Positions 50,576 to 62,700 of a stretch of 64,000 bases of DNA are shown here, piece by piece. Source of the stretch: Schizosaccharomyces osmophilus (Eukaryota; Ascomycota; Schizosaccharomycetes; Schizosaccharomycetales; Schizosaccharomycetaceae); contig NC_079239.1 of the NCBI RefSeq assembly GCF_027921745.1, positions 1,453,501 through 1,517,500 of the forward strand, in the 5' to 3' direction. The stretch's first letter is position 1, and each line of letters begins with the position of its first letter. The notes beneath the pieces were generated by a model. That model was not told where the DNA came from, did not search any database, and saw only the letters and a program-made list of their open reading frames with translations. Made by a program: the position numbers and the translations under genes.

Positions 50576-51963
50576 TTACACAGGAACTACTGTGAGTTTA
50601 TTTGCTTCCTCACGTAGCCATGGGATTAGCAAGATTTGATTCAGCACCTCGACGGTGTTGACATCCACGCAATTGAGACCTTGACTATGGGATATCAATA
50701 AATTGTGGACGGCGCGAATAATATGTTTAGTTTTGTAGTGAGGAGGGAGTCGAACTTGTGTGTTTTGTAATAAAGGCAACAGTACCTGTAAGTAAGCATA
50801 TCTCAGCTTAGCTAGTTCATTAGGGATATCATTTATTTCCCGAATTAATATATCAATTAGCACGTTAAGGTCATTAGTGTAAAAAACTTCATATGTTTTC
50901 GGAGTAGTAAATAAGAGGTACAGTTGCTTTAAGATCAGCATTCTAGTTCGCGGATCTCCTGTTCTTGATTAGTTTTCTGTTCTTCATGTAAACACCCATT
51001 GATTCATCATTACAAGTCCTCTTGGTATCAAAAGCTCATGGTACGTACGTTCTCTATTAAGGATAAAAACAAGTCCTTCATAGTAAACTCCTGTGTCTAC
51101 TTTAGACTCTAATAACAAATCCATGACCCCATTCTGGATTTCAATAACTCCGGTAGAAGCCAGTTTGACGAGCATGAACTGTTCGTTCAAGCTCAAGAGT
51201 AAAAGCATACACATAGAAAAATTATCAACATCTTCTTCTGACCAAGCGAATTCAGCTGTAGCAAGCAGGCCTTTTAAAAATGTTTCATCCGCCGTCACCA
51301 AATCAGTAAGAGGAAGTCGTTGAGAACGACACATATGATACATCAAACATAAACCATAACGAAAGGAAATATAGATCCCTTTTTCTGAGGGATTCCTAAA
51401 ACGAACGATTGCATGCACAAGAGAACCAAAAAAACCACTTGCGATTAGCAGCTTCACACACCCGTCATCCAACCGAATATCTAAAAGAAAGAATACCACA
51501 ATGAATTTTATAATATGAATGTCTTCCATGAAGAAGAAGCAATCCAACAAAATCGTCCGCAGCGTGGTCTTGTCCAACTTGAATAGCGGACTACGAATCA
51601 GCTTCTCAGCTATCGTTTGTAATTGCGTTTCTGTGTTTAAATACGGTTCTATTTTGGTTAACACTTCATTCAAACCGCTCCCTTTTGGCAAGTCTTATGT
51701 TCAAAACCTACTTCCATATTTTATAAAGAAAGAGAGAAGCCTAGAGGTAGCGGTTTCTACCTCTAATGCATTTGTAACGTTGGAAACAAGCTCATCAACC
51801 TCTAATCCTCTTGCATTAGCTTTCAGTTCCACAGAACTTTGTCTCATAAACCAGTTCCTCGAAATTCCTTTGTAAACGATACACATAAGTTCCAAATCAA
51901 ACACTTACCAACCGAAAAATGTTCTTCGTTTTCTAATGAATAATAAACATCTGTAAACTCCAT
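50576..51963 (-). CDS. dip1: Arp2/3 activator Dip1 (SPIN90/Ldb17 family)
   Basis: WISH/DIP/SPIN90-type protein (397 residues), which activates Arp2/3 without a pre-existing filament and seeds actin patches at endocytic sites. Four exons by my reading: 51909-51963, 51712-51867, 51049-51648, 50576-50958. Donors are GTAAGT, GTAGGT and GTACGT; branch-like TTAAC and CTAAT; phases 1-1-1. The key junction NRER-DPRTRMLILKQLYLL restores the family's most conserved block, followed by FYTNDLNVLIDILIRE. Exon 1 encodes MEFTDVYYSLENEEHF. The third-exon acceptor (AAAATAG) is the least certain. Confidence 0.87.
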
Positions 51964-52304
51964 TTACAAGTTTAGGCCAGAAACGCTTAAGACAGCTTAC
52001 CCGACTGCAAACACTTGTGCTACATTTGCTATTATGCAATTTCAAAAATAAGCGTTTTTCTAACGAGATTTAACTTTTCGTTAAGATAACGTTATTTTTT
52101 CTCTAATAATTTCCCTATTTCTAACTCACAAATAGAAGAATCGTACCCATCTTCGCTTTACTAAATTCTTCATTCCATAGTCTTCGCCGCGTTCTCTCTT
52201 TGTATTTTTATTTTTCTATTGTTTCTTAATTGTCTTTAATAATTTTTCGAGACTGTTTAAACGCCAGCTATACCTGGATTTAAGAAACCAAAGACTTCTC
52301 TACA
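51964..52304. other. Bidirectional promoter between dip1 and cwf14
   Basis: About 340 bp, AT-rich, between two divergent genes. No RNA gene or repeat recognised. Confidence 0.5.
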
Positions 52305-52913
52305 ATGCCACGTATAAGAACATCACGGACGAAACGGTAAGGCTAAAAAAAAAATTTAGAAAGTCTTCAGAGAGAAAACGACGCTAATTTTTGTCTTATA
52401 CAGTCCTCCAGAAGGATTTGAAGAAATCGAACCAACGCTTTTAGAATTCCAAGAGAGGATGAGACAAGTTGAAAATACAACCGGAAAAGGCTCAAAATCT
52501 GAGTCTCTGGCTCCTATTTTTCAACTTCATCATCAGCGCAGCCGTTATGTCTACGATCTTTATTACAAACGAGAGGCCATTTCTTCGGAGCTTTACAACT
52601 GGTTACTAAAACAGAATTATGCTGACGCAAATTTAATTGCCAAATGGAAAAAGGTACGGCTCTAATAAGTTGGATTTTTTTTACTGACTGGTTTAGCCTG
52701 GCTATGAAAAGCTTTGTTGTCTTCGTTGCATTCAAACTGCAGAATCGAAATTTGGCGCTACTTGTATATGTCGAGTTCCCAAAGCGAAACTCGGTAAAGA
52801 TGCTCCTAGTACTTGCGTACATTGTGGTATGTCTTTTCACAGGAACCTATATCAGATCACTCTGTTACTAATACACTTCTTAGGTTGTCGAGGTTGTGCT
52901 AGTGGGGATTAAA
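52305..52913 (+). CDS. cwf14: Spliceosome protein Cwf14 (Bud31/G10)
   Basis: Bud31/G10 protein of the spliceosome core near Prp19/NTC components (146 residues, the length I remember for S. pombe Cwf14). Four exons: 52305-52336, 52404-52653, 52697-52826, 52885-52913. Donors are GTAAGG, GTACGG and GTATGT; branch-like CTAAT, CTGAC and CTAAT; acceptors ATACAG, TTTAG and CTTAG. The joined protein has [42 protein letters not shown] and the zinc-cluster Cys of [23 protein letters not shown]. All phases close without gaps, so exon calls are firm. Confidence 0.95.
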
Positions 52914-53072
52914 CGTGTTGCAAAACGCCTAAAAAATGATAACGTAGTCATCTCATTCTCATGTTCATAAAATTACCATTCAAAATGCTAAATAGTGTCG
53001 AATAAGAACGTCAGTGTATATATAGAAATTCTACCCACCGAAGGTTTTGTAGAAGAAAGTACTTTAATCATT

Positions 53073-56000
53073 TCAGATGTTCTTCTTGGATTGCAACCAT
53101 GTGTTTGCCTCAATATCTGAAGCATGACTCTTTAATACTTGCTGGAACTTTTGGAGCATTTCCTCTTTCGGCATATCCTTTCCCACCTGATTTTGCCATT
53201 CTAACATAAGTTTTCGAATTATGGTGATACCTTCTTTCTTCGCCCGTCCTTCAGCATCTTCCACTGGTGGATCCTCATCTTCGGCCTCCAATTCAATGGC
53301 TTTTGCTTGGGCCATTTCTATGATTTTGGCTGGGAAATGCGCCATTTCTGCTACATGAATACCAAAGCTTCTATCACTTGCTCCTTCGCAAACATTATAT
53401 AGCAGTGCAACGTCACGAGCATTGGTATCTCCTATGTGGGCTGTCACATGCAAGTTTTTAACAGTTGGAATTTCTTCCGACATCCGAGTCATTTCATGAT
53501 AATGCGTAGCAAAAAGACAAAAGCAATTAATTTTTCTAACAATGTGCTCCGTAATTGCCCATGCCAAACCGAAACCGTCCGTGGTACTAGTACCCCTTCC
53601 TAATTCATCAATTATAATGAGAGAACGCTTAGTTGCAGACCTTAAAATCGTAGCAGTCTCTAGCATTTCTGCCATAAAAGTGGAAACACCTTTCAATTGA
53701 GAGTCACCGGCTCCAACACGGGCGAGAATACTATCTACAACATCAATAGTAGCTGAATTGCAAGGAACGAAACATCCAATTTGAGCCATAACTGTAATGA
53801 CGCCAGCTTGTCGAATGAAAGTGGACTTTCCTCCCATGTTTGGTCCAGTGATTATGAGCATCTCAGATTCCTTCCGTTTAAGAAAAATATCGTTAGGAAT
53901 AAAGTTAACATCATCCTGTGCTTCTAAACAAGGATGTCTCGCTTGTTTCAATTCAACGCAAGCACAATGAGAAGACCGTAAGTGGGAACGCAATTCATTG
54001 ATATCTGGATTTTCTTCCAAAGCTACGATATCAATTGTCTTTTCTTGATCACCGGCCGTTGTATCTATTTCCATCCTTGAATCCAGTATCGTTGGACACA
54101 CATATGCGGTAACCGCAAGTGTGCTAGCAAGAGAAAAACTTGTTATAACATCCAAGTGTGATAAAATTTGGCCAACCGCTTCTAAGGGAGAACTATAGGT
54201 TGCAGCAATCTTGATGACTTCTCGAGCTAGTCCATTCTGGTGATATCTATAACTTTTTTGATAATCCATATATGTACTATTGAGATTGTGCAGACGCTTC
54301 GTAGTAAAGTAGACACCATTCTTCTGAGTTGATAATTCCGAATAACGGGAATTACGTCCGCGTAAGCAGCCAGCTTCTGCTCTCGTAAGACGCAAACACC
54401 ATCCATACAAATGATGTTGCTCAAGATGTAATTTCTTTTCAGTATCCTGCTGAAGGTCAACGCCTGCCTGCTTGTGTTCGTCAAAAATTGAGCTTTGAAG
54501 CTCTTCAAGCCTTTGTCGTAACTCCAATAATTCTTCGTCAAATTCGGCACGAATAATATATCTATGAGCATCAAGTGCATCTAAATCAATGGTAGTCTCC
54601 ACCAGCTCAATAAGTTTTGTTAGATTTTTACAATGGGCGGACAGTGGAGTCGTGTAGACTTGGTCGACTAACTCTTTATGCTCACTTTTCAAGGAGTCTA
54701 AAGCAGTTACAATATTTGGAAGAGCTTTCGCCATTTGATAAATTCGAACAACATCTTCCAAACTTGAAGAACCTCGAATAAGACGTCGGCAAAGTCGAGG
54801 CACATCGGGGATGGAACGAAGGAGGTGGTCATCGTCTAACAAGAGCTGTCGAACTTCTGGATCTTCAATAAAAGCAGAAACCAAATTGTGTCTCCTTCTA
54901 ATAGCCTTTGGGTCTAAAAGAGGCTGAACGATCCATCGCCTAAGTTGTCTCGAGCCCATTGGAGTCCTACAATGGTTCAACAAACCATACAAGCTCATTG
55001 TACGATGCGCGTTTCCATTGGCTGGGGGCAACAAATTCAATGCACGTACTGCAGCTACATCCAGGCGCATATACTGCTCCAGATTGTGCTCATATAGATG
55101 AAACTTTCGTGCAAGATCCTTTTGTACTTCAACGTCATCCGAAGGAATTGGATCAACCAAGCTTGGTCCCAAATATCGTAATACAGCGTTACACGAGCTC
55201 ATGGCGAGCTGAAGACTTAACTCTGGTAAACGTGCATGGGTGACTGGGACGTCCAACACCTTTGCAAGCTCCAATTCAACGTCTTTTGGAGAAAAATACG
55301 AGTTTCGTATACCAGTAACCAACGCACCACAACCTTCTATTATGTTTCTAAGGCGATTTAATTCAGCTCTGGTAATCGACGTCCCGGTTGCAGCATTTTC
55401 CCCGTCTTGTTGAGAGATAAGACATTCCTTTGCACCAGTTTGGACAAGAAGCGCTTCGAAATTTGTGTACGAATCCGAATCAACGAACTCGGAGACACCT
55501 ATTTTCCTTGTGAACGGGTCTATAAACGCTACACCGACAACACGTTGATCCTGTTTCACACGGGTAGTAACTGCTAGTAATATAGAACCACCCGAATTAT
55601 CAACGTTAACAGTAGGATCTTTTGTCGCATCACTGTTCATCATTAAATCCTCAATCATCTGCATATTACCAGGACTTGCTTGATTTAGCAATTCAAACCC
55701 GGTTTTGCTTTTGTTGGAGCCCCAAATTTCCACTCGTTTTGCATAGTTTGATAATACCTCTTCAGCAAATTTTATGAACAAAGAAGGAAACATAGTACAG
55801 AAAGAGAGATTAGACTGATTATGGTATTTAAGGACTGAAGTTGTATGGTAGGCATTTTCGGCGACAAAAGAAGCGTCTTCTCCAATGGCTACATATGTTT
55901 CCTAGATACCTAGTTAATACATGCTCAGCACACTTCGTGCAGCAAAAGAAAATCAACACAAGCTGCTTCAAGCTACAATAGCATAGTTCTTCATATTCCG

Positions 56001-56248
56001 TCAGAAATTTTGAAAAAGCAGAAATCGAACTTGATTCTCACTTCTTTTTCCTTTTTGTAATGTTAAAATACTTACTCCACGATCAAAGACGCGTAATGTA
56101 TTTGAGTCTTTGGGCATCTTCTCGTAAAATGAAAACATACGAGCCTCATCGGTTCTTTCTGAATAAAGATATTAGTCATGCACAATTCTTGTATAAAAAA
56201 TAAAAACGTACCGTTCATAGACGAGCTGCTCGAACTTTTGGAGGCCAT
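53073..56248 (-). CDS. msh2: DNA mismatch repair protein Msh2
   Basis: MutS homologue that pairs with Msh6 or Msh3 to recognise mismatches (982 residues, equal to S. pombe Msh2 as I recall). Exons 56212-56248, 56076-56158, 53073-55901. Donors are GTACGT and GTAAGT; the second intron uses TATTAAC before CTAG. The N-terminus reads [20 protein letters not shown], then [18 protein letters not shown] and [15 protein letters not shown] (mismatch-binding domain). ATPase motifs: Walker [33 protein letters not shown], Walker [16 protein letters not shown], and FATHYHEMT. All active-site residues are present. Confidence 0.96.
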
Positions 56249-56923
56249 CTTGAAAAATTGAATTACACAGACGAGTTGGTATTTTTCTTAACACGATAGT
56301 TTAATCTGTAAATCGTATTTAACGTTCTAATTAAAGAAAATAATTTAGAAGGGAACTGAAATGAAATGAAGTTTTGTACTGCCAATCCAGCTGGCGAGTT
56401 TGGTAAAGACAGACTAAAATTACCTTTCACCGAAGCAACTTTGTCTTCCAAGCTTGCTACTTGACCCTTCACTCAATAGCTTCTTAATTTGCTTTTTCTT
56501 ATTCTTTTCGTTCTTCTTAATCTTGTTTTAAATTGGAATCAAATATGAACATACGTATGTAGAGTTACCGGTACCTTCGTAAGGATCTATTTGTATTTTA
56601 GAATCGTTTGCATGATGCGTTTACAGCATTTTGTTTATTCAAGCACTCATTTATTGACTTTGAATCTATCTAGCGGCATTCATTAGGTTATTCTCAAATT
56701 GATTTAACATTCGGTTAATGTTTTACGATTGATAAATACGCTTCGACAATACACCGACTCATAAGTGGTTGACATCCAGTTATTACTTTCCTTCTTTCAC
56801 AAAAGCTTTACAAAGGTGTTGAAACCTATTCAAGTCTGCTTTTTAGGCCATAACTAAAAATTCCAACGATTGACGATCATAAAAACTTTCTTTTCTGTGT
56901 CGGTTAAATCTGTACATAAAACT
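56249..56923. other. Region between msh2 and the aminodeoxychorismate lyase gene
   Basis: About 675 bp between divergent genes. It is AT-rich apart from the minus-strand coding-like stretch listed separately (56420-56620). Confidence 0.45.
56420..56620 (-). CDS. Possible C-terminal exon(s) of a small unannotated gene
   Basis: On the minus strand, 56420-56521 encodes a Lys-rich peptide ending SSSKLGRQSCFGER before a stop. It can be joined in phase, over a 33-nt intron (donor GTATGT, acceptor ACAAG), to an upstream stretch ending at 56555 with QIDPYEGTGNSTY. The sequence looks coding, but no start exon was found and the acceptor is atypical. It lies between msh2 and the lyase gene. No family recognised. 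Confidence 0.28.
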
Positions 56924-57706
56924 ATGAATTTGTTTGAAACTAGTTTGTACTCGAACGGAGAAATCTTTCTACTTTATGAGCATCTTAATCGCATGAAACA
57001 TTCTGCTTCTATTTTGAGGTACCATTGGCCGGGCGAAGAAGTAGTGAAACAAAAACTCTTGCATGCTACTGAACCCCTTGACCAAGCAAGGGTACGTTGA
57101 GACCGGTTTAAAGTTCGTGTACTCAAAACTTACTAATTACTTATTAGCTACGATGGGAACTCTCAAAAGATGGTGAGATTCAAGTCAAGGCCGTTCCCGT
57201 TCATGTAACCAACGAGCAACATTTGTATACTGTGTTTTTGGACACCCAGCCATCTGATACTCAGGACAATGTTACATGTGTCAATAAAACCACGTCAAGA
57301 GATATCTACTCGCATGCAGTACAACGAACAGGTATCGAATACGCCAAACACCAAGATGCTTTGCTTTACAACACAGGGGGATTTGTGACAGAAGGCACCA
57401 TCTTCAACATTGCATTTCACCGAGACAACCAGTGGATTACACCGAATCTCCAACATGGTACGTAGATTCTTCTGCACCTTCATTGAAAACTTTCCTCTCC
57501 CAAGGAATTGGCAATGATTTACTAACGAGCTTTATTGTATAGGTTTACTACCCGGCACAATGAGGCAACATCTTTTATCTACCGGCTACATTGCTGAAGA
57601 TAAGCAAAATAAGCTACACAAAGAAAATTTAAAAAACGGTGAGCAGATTCTTTTATTCAACTCATTTCGTAAAATATGCAAAGGAGTCTTAGTAACAAAG
57701 CCCTAA
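56924..57706 (+). CDS. 4-amino-4-deoxychorismate lyase
   Basis: PLP enzyme of fold type IV making p-aminobenzoate and pyruvate for folate synthesis (213 residues). Exons 56924-57091, 57148-57457, 57543-57706. Donors are GTACGT for both, branch points TACTAAT and TACTAAC, acceptors ATTAG and GTATAG. Seen: MNLFETSLYSNGEIFLLYEH, the PLP-Lys region VNKTTSRDIY, ALLYNTGGFVTEGTIFNIAF with the cofactor-binding Glu, and LLPGTMRQHLLSTGYIAEDK. It is rather short for the family (fungal Abz2 is longer), like the S. pombe protein at this position. The frame upstream of the ATG at 56924 begins at a TTG. Confidence 0.87.
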
Positions 57707-57721
57707 GCTTTAGTTATCTGC

Positions 57722-58089
57722 TTAAGCAGAAGAAGGGTTCATCTGAACATGTTAATATATAAGTTCTTCGTTTTCTAAACAGAATCCCATCAAAGCCATT
57801 ATCAGTGAATATATTCTTCTGACATGAAACCAACTGGCTTCTAATGGTACATTCTTATCTCAACTTACTCTTCTCTTGCCACCAACCATGTTGGTAACAT
57901 TAACGAAGCGGCGAACGTAAACAAGACGCTTGTGAGCACGACCCTTGGGTTGCTTGGGCTTTTCTTGCTTCTCAACCTTCGGACATTGAGATTTTACCTA
58001 AAAGAGGTATTAGTCAATCGTTTTTACAGCAAATCGGGTGCAATGCTTACCTTTCCTGCACGAGCGAGCGATCCGTGAACTTTTCCCAT
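57722..58089 (-). CDS. rps30: Ribosomal protein eS30 (Rps30)
   Basis: Small-subunit protein eS30 (62 residues), here not fused to a ubiquitin-like domain. Three exons: 58051-58089 ([13 protein letters not shown]), 57869-57997 ([20 protein letters not shown] to VGGKRR) and 57722-57742 (MNPSSA). Donors are GTAAGC and GTAAGT; branch-like ACTAAT and ATTAAC; acceptors TTTTAG and GTTCAG. Reading past exon 2 would end after two residues, but splicing to the 7-codon last exon restores the KRRMNP ending that budding yeast eS30 also has. The HomolD box upstream supports a ribosomal-protein promoter. Confidence 0.95.
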
Positions 58090-58154
58090 GTTGTTGGTAG
58101 TGGCTGCATAATCCCTTCTACCGCACATTACCTTTCTCGAGCTACCCAAAAAAA

Positions 58155-58162
58155 CAGTCACA
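58155..58162. promoter_or_regulatory. HomolD box (CAGTCACA) of rps30
   Basis: An exact CAGTCACA on the plus strand, 66 bp upstream of the rps30 ATG. HomolD replaces TATA in most fission yeast ribosomal-protein promoters. The next gene starts divergently at 58261, so it could serve both, but rps30 is the expected target. Confidence 0.75.
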
Positions 58163-58260
58163 TTTTTAATCGTTACTTTTTACCAGGTAACATTGTTTGT
58201 TTACAGCTGTAGTCTTTTGTTTACATATCTTGTTTACCATTATCCAAAGTTTTCGGTGAA

Positions 58261-59529
58261 ATGAGTTTTGGGTACGAGCGTAACATCAATGAGGATCATG
58301 AAGCTGAAGAGTTTTTAAGATAGTGAGTGCTTCCTAAATCTACTTTAAAAGCTGCTAACGCCGTTTGTATAGTATCCCGACTCTGGCGAAACCTTTAGAA
58401 ACTCCCGAGTTTTTAGAAGCGGATAAATCAATAATTCGTACAGGATCAGATATGGACAGTAACTCCGACAAGTCTTCTTTTATTTTTTGTGATGACTCGC
58501 TCCAGATAGAAAATCACGTTTACGATCCTTCCCGTTTGGATTTAGAAGACGATTCCTCTCTTGCAGATATATCAACATGTTCAGCGAATTCTTCGTATCC
58601 TACTTCTCCAGTGAAAAGAGATTTTTTTGCAATGGAATCCGAGTCCATAATGGACCGTATAAGTAAAAGCAACGCAGCTGATAAAGTGACAAGCTATACC
58701 AAAAGACAGTTCAAGCGAAATCGTGAATCGCTAGCCAAGCAATTCCTTCATATTCTAGATAGTGAAGTTTTTCAAGGAAAACTTTCCGAATATGTCCTTA
58801 ATAATGAAATTTTGGTAACGTGGTCAAAGTCTTTCAGTACTACTGCAGGAAGAGCTACTTTAAAACGGCCACGATCGAAAAGCCATCTAATTCAGCACGT
58901 TCAGGCCTACATTGAGCTTTCAGAAAAAGTTGTTGATTGTGATTATAGACTGTATAACACCTTGGCTCATGAGTCGTGTCATTTGGCTTGCTGGTTAATT
59001 GACAGGGAAATGCAATCCCCTCATGGAGCATGTTTCAAAGGTTGGTAAGTCATTTCCTATACCTAAAGATTTTCAACTAACTAAATGGTGTACTAGGGCG
59101 AAACGTCTAATGAACAAATTCCCGTCAATTGAAGTAACTTCAAAGCATAATTACGATATTGATTATAAATACAAATGGCTTTGTATGAATGAAGCTTGCA
59201 ACAAGCTTTACCAAAGGCACTCTAAGTCGATTGATCCCAAGAGACACATTTGTGCACTTTGTACTAGTCGACTCGTTCAAATTGCTCCAGTAACTAGGCT
59301 GCTTAACCCTTTCCAGCTATTTATGAAGGAGAACATGGCAAGCATAAAGCGACAGTATCCTACTCTGTCACACAAAGAATTGATGACTAAAGTCGCTCTA
59401 GAATATCGCCATGCTATATCAACACAATCCCAGAAGTCAAACTCTACTGGTTTCCTTAATGTAATGCAAGAACTTGATGATTTATCGCTAAAACATAAAC
59501 AGGATTTGATGAAACATGCTAGCATTTAA
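58261..59529 (+). CDS. SprT-type metalloprotease with C-terminal HMG box (GCNA/Wss-like)
   Basis: A 388-residue protein. Exons 58261-58322, 58373-59044, 59097-59529 with donors GTGAGT and GTAAGT, branch points GCTAAC and CTAACT, and acceptors GTATAG and TACTAG. An acidic, Ser-rich N-terminal half leads to the SprT domain with zinc site LAHESCHLACW (HExxH at about 219-223) and third His in SPHGACFKGWAKR. Then come a zinc-ribbon-like WLCMNEACNKLYQRHS...HICALC and an HMG box (about 300-375: NPFQLFMKENMASIKRQYP). GCNA/ACRC and Spartan relatives degrade DNA-protein crosslinks, so a similar nuclear role is likely. All catalytic residues are present. Confidence 0.87.
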
Positions 59530-59776
59530 TTTCATAACACTTAATTAATCTATTTCATTCCTCTCTCGTCTTAACACTTGGCTTACTTGCTTTATTTTTT
59601 TTTTATTCAACTATCATCTCAAATGCTTTCTGTTTTATCAGAAATATAAACTATTTTATTATTAGATTGTAAAATTAATAGAACAAATCTGTAGAGATAT
59701 TTTTCTAAACTATTGTGTCCAGATGTAATACCTTAAAGAGGAGGAAGAAAGAAGAAAATTGCAGAATAAAACATGC

Positions 59777-62700
59777 TTAAACTGAAGAATTCTTCTTTGT
59801 TGATGGCATGATACGAATGGACGGCTGGATCATATTAAACTGATCATATGAAACTCCGGCGGCAGAGTTACCAAATACAAAGGGTAAAATTAGGAGAAGG
59901 AAAAAGATAACAAATAAGGTAAAGTACAGGGTGGCATATCGGAACACGATCTGTCGACGTAACTTGTTTTGTCTAATAGTGTAAACAGGAGGACGAATTT
60001 GTCTGCTGGGACGGAGCCAGAAAAGAATAATGGAATGAAATTTATCAATGTACGGAATCAAAATGATGGGACAATGAAGGAAGAGCAACAGATGGCTGAG
60101 CAAAAAGTCTCCAGCAAACATGTTAATTTCAGTAGTCTTACATACGAATTCTCTCCAGGGCTGAGTAAGCACCATGTACCCGAATCCTTGTCCGTTCCAT
60201 AAACCTGACCACCACGCTAGGTTAGCACCATCATGACGGAATTCTCTAGATAAGAAGCAAATAATCAATAACTTATGAGCAAAACGATGAATGGAAGTAA
60301 TAGCAATAAATCCAAGCAACGTTATACTAAAAGTCCATCCTTCTAAATATCCAAGAACCTCAAAGACAATAATATCTACGAAAACGAAAAGGATATGTGC
60401 AGCTGCAGCCATGTAAATTCCTACCTTTCTCGCTTTACCACCAACCAGTGGGCGTAACACGATACCAAGACAGAAGAAGAGAATGGCAATACCACCACTA
60501 AGGACAAGAGGAATTAGAGACATAATAATTAATCGAATAAAAGCATTAGTTCTCTTTGATATATCTTCGTTACCCGGTTGAGAATTTGCAAACAAGAATG
60601 GAATGCAGGTGAAGAATAAGGTACCCAAAGGACCCAGAATCTCCCCATAAAACATTGTTGTAATGCGAGCGCGAGGAGAATCCATGGAGATTTTGTCGGC
60701 CTTCTTACCATAAATTTTACGCTTATATCCCGTAACACGAGTTCGTGAGAGCTGGCAATTCCCAATCCAAGAATTAGAATGGTTGCGAGAATTTTCGCGG
60801 AATGTCCAACGAATAAACTCTCGATAATCGACAAAGAAGTCTGTCCAAGAGAATTGGTGGGGATTATACAAGAATGGACTGACACAAAGAGCAACTAGAG
60901 TAATCCAGAAATAGATATAATGAGGCAACCAAGCGGTGATAGATCCGTAAAGTAGCATAAACATGAGTCTCGAACCAAAGTATAGTGAAGGACCACTAAA
61001 ACGTGAATATAACAAAGCAAATGGTACACGAACGGTAGCAAAACCTCTGCTAGTACCAATGTATCGAGCTCCACCAAACGACAGGTTAGCAATTAAACTT
61101 TGAGCGTAAATCTGGCAAGTAAAAATTTCAAAAATAGGTGACAAAGAGAAGATCTGTTTGAATACACGGATTACCATTCTGAGCGCACCACGTTCATTCA
61201 GTTCACAAACAGCTAAGGGGACGAATGCAATACCGAAGACAATGAAGATGGACAAAATACAGCGTTTAAGCCATTCCAAAACGGGTTGAAGTTGATAGCA
61301 ACCCCTTGGAGAAAGAGGAGCAGTGACTGGATCAAACTGGCGGTAATTACAGACAGGCACTACACTGAACATCGCACCAAGGTTGATAATGACGAGCATA
61401 AGTAGTTGCAAAGAAAACATAATGACCATGTTATTAACATGGAAACCTGCGTGTGCATAGAAGAAAGACAAAAATCTGTCGAAAGGCAATTGAGTACCCA
61501 AGTGGAAGTATTCACGAGAAAGCATTTGTTCAGCCATACCAGTACCAATCTTTGTAGTAAAGTTCAGAATAGATCCAAATCCTAAATCACGGCCTTTACC
61601 GCATTGATAATAATCAGAATGCTTAATTCTACCACCTCTCTGTAAAGCGGTCATACCGGCATAAATATCCTCGTTGACGTGTAACCCTTTCTGTGCTTTG
61701 GATACACCACCTCGGGTTGTCATAAACAATACGTTGATAAAATCGGGATGGCCATAATGCAACTTACCTCCGATTAGAGATAAAATTCGAGCAAACATAG
61801 TACCAAAACATTGTTCTTTGGCAGCAGCAACATCACCAAGCATACCCGTATTTTCCGAGAAAATATATTCTCGAGCGCCAAGGATGGCTACTGGATGATT
61901 TGTTGCAGATTTGGCATTCACAGAATAAGGATTATGCAGAGGAGGGGTAAACTGCTCAAATTCAGCAAGAATATTTCTGATTTTAAGGCATTCTTCCAAG
62001 TAATTATCCTGGTTTGCATCAACCATTTGAACATATTCACCTCGGATATAAGGAATCGACATGTTTTGATTATCAGATTTACCATCACCGAGAATTGGAT
62101 TACCAGACAACCGAATGCGATATTTAGGACGTCGTTTACCGTTCTCCATAATAGGACAGTGACCGTCAATTAACACAGAGTAAATACCTCTTTCTTCAGC
62201 AGGGCGAGTAGCTGCATCTTCATCCATATAAGCAATTTGAAGATCAGGATACGCTCTGAGTAAAAATTCGGCATTTTCTGATTCTTCTTTGGTAAACTTG
62301 GCATAGCGTTGCATGGAAACACAGAATCTAAACTTTCTATTGGCCATCACATCTAATTCTTCGTCTAATCGAGCAGGATCACCATTAGTCCATTCAACGA
62401 GTTCAGGGCATTCAGTACGGTATAAGAGTTTAAGTGCTCTGCTGTAGTTACTAAATCCATTGATCGTACGATAAAGGGTTTGAGTACGTAAAGAGGCCCA
62501 GATTCTCGTTCGCAAAGTGTACTCAGGTGTAGCGGACTTGAAACCAATGCAGTAAAATGGAAGATCATAAGCTTTAGCCTGCAAGTCATTCTTTTCACCA
62601 TCCACGGTTGAATCTACTGATTCACTTTCATCAGCAAGCAGCTTAGTGTCATCAACAAAATTCTTCCATTCAATTGGATATAATTGTTTTAAGTATTCCA

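Noticed and set aside
56263-56472. 69-codon minus ORF next to the msh2 start
   Set aside because: Overlaps the more coding-like frame at 56420-56521 in another phase and lies in the msh2 promoter.
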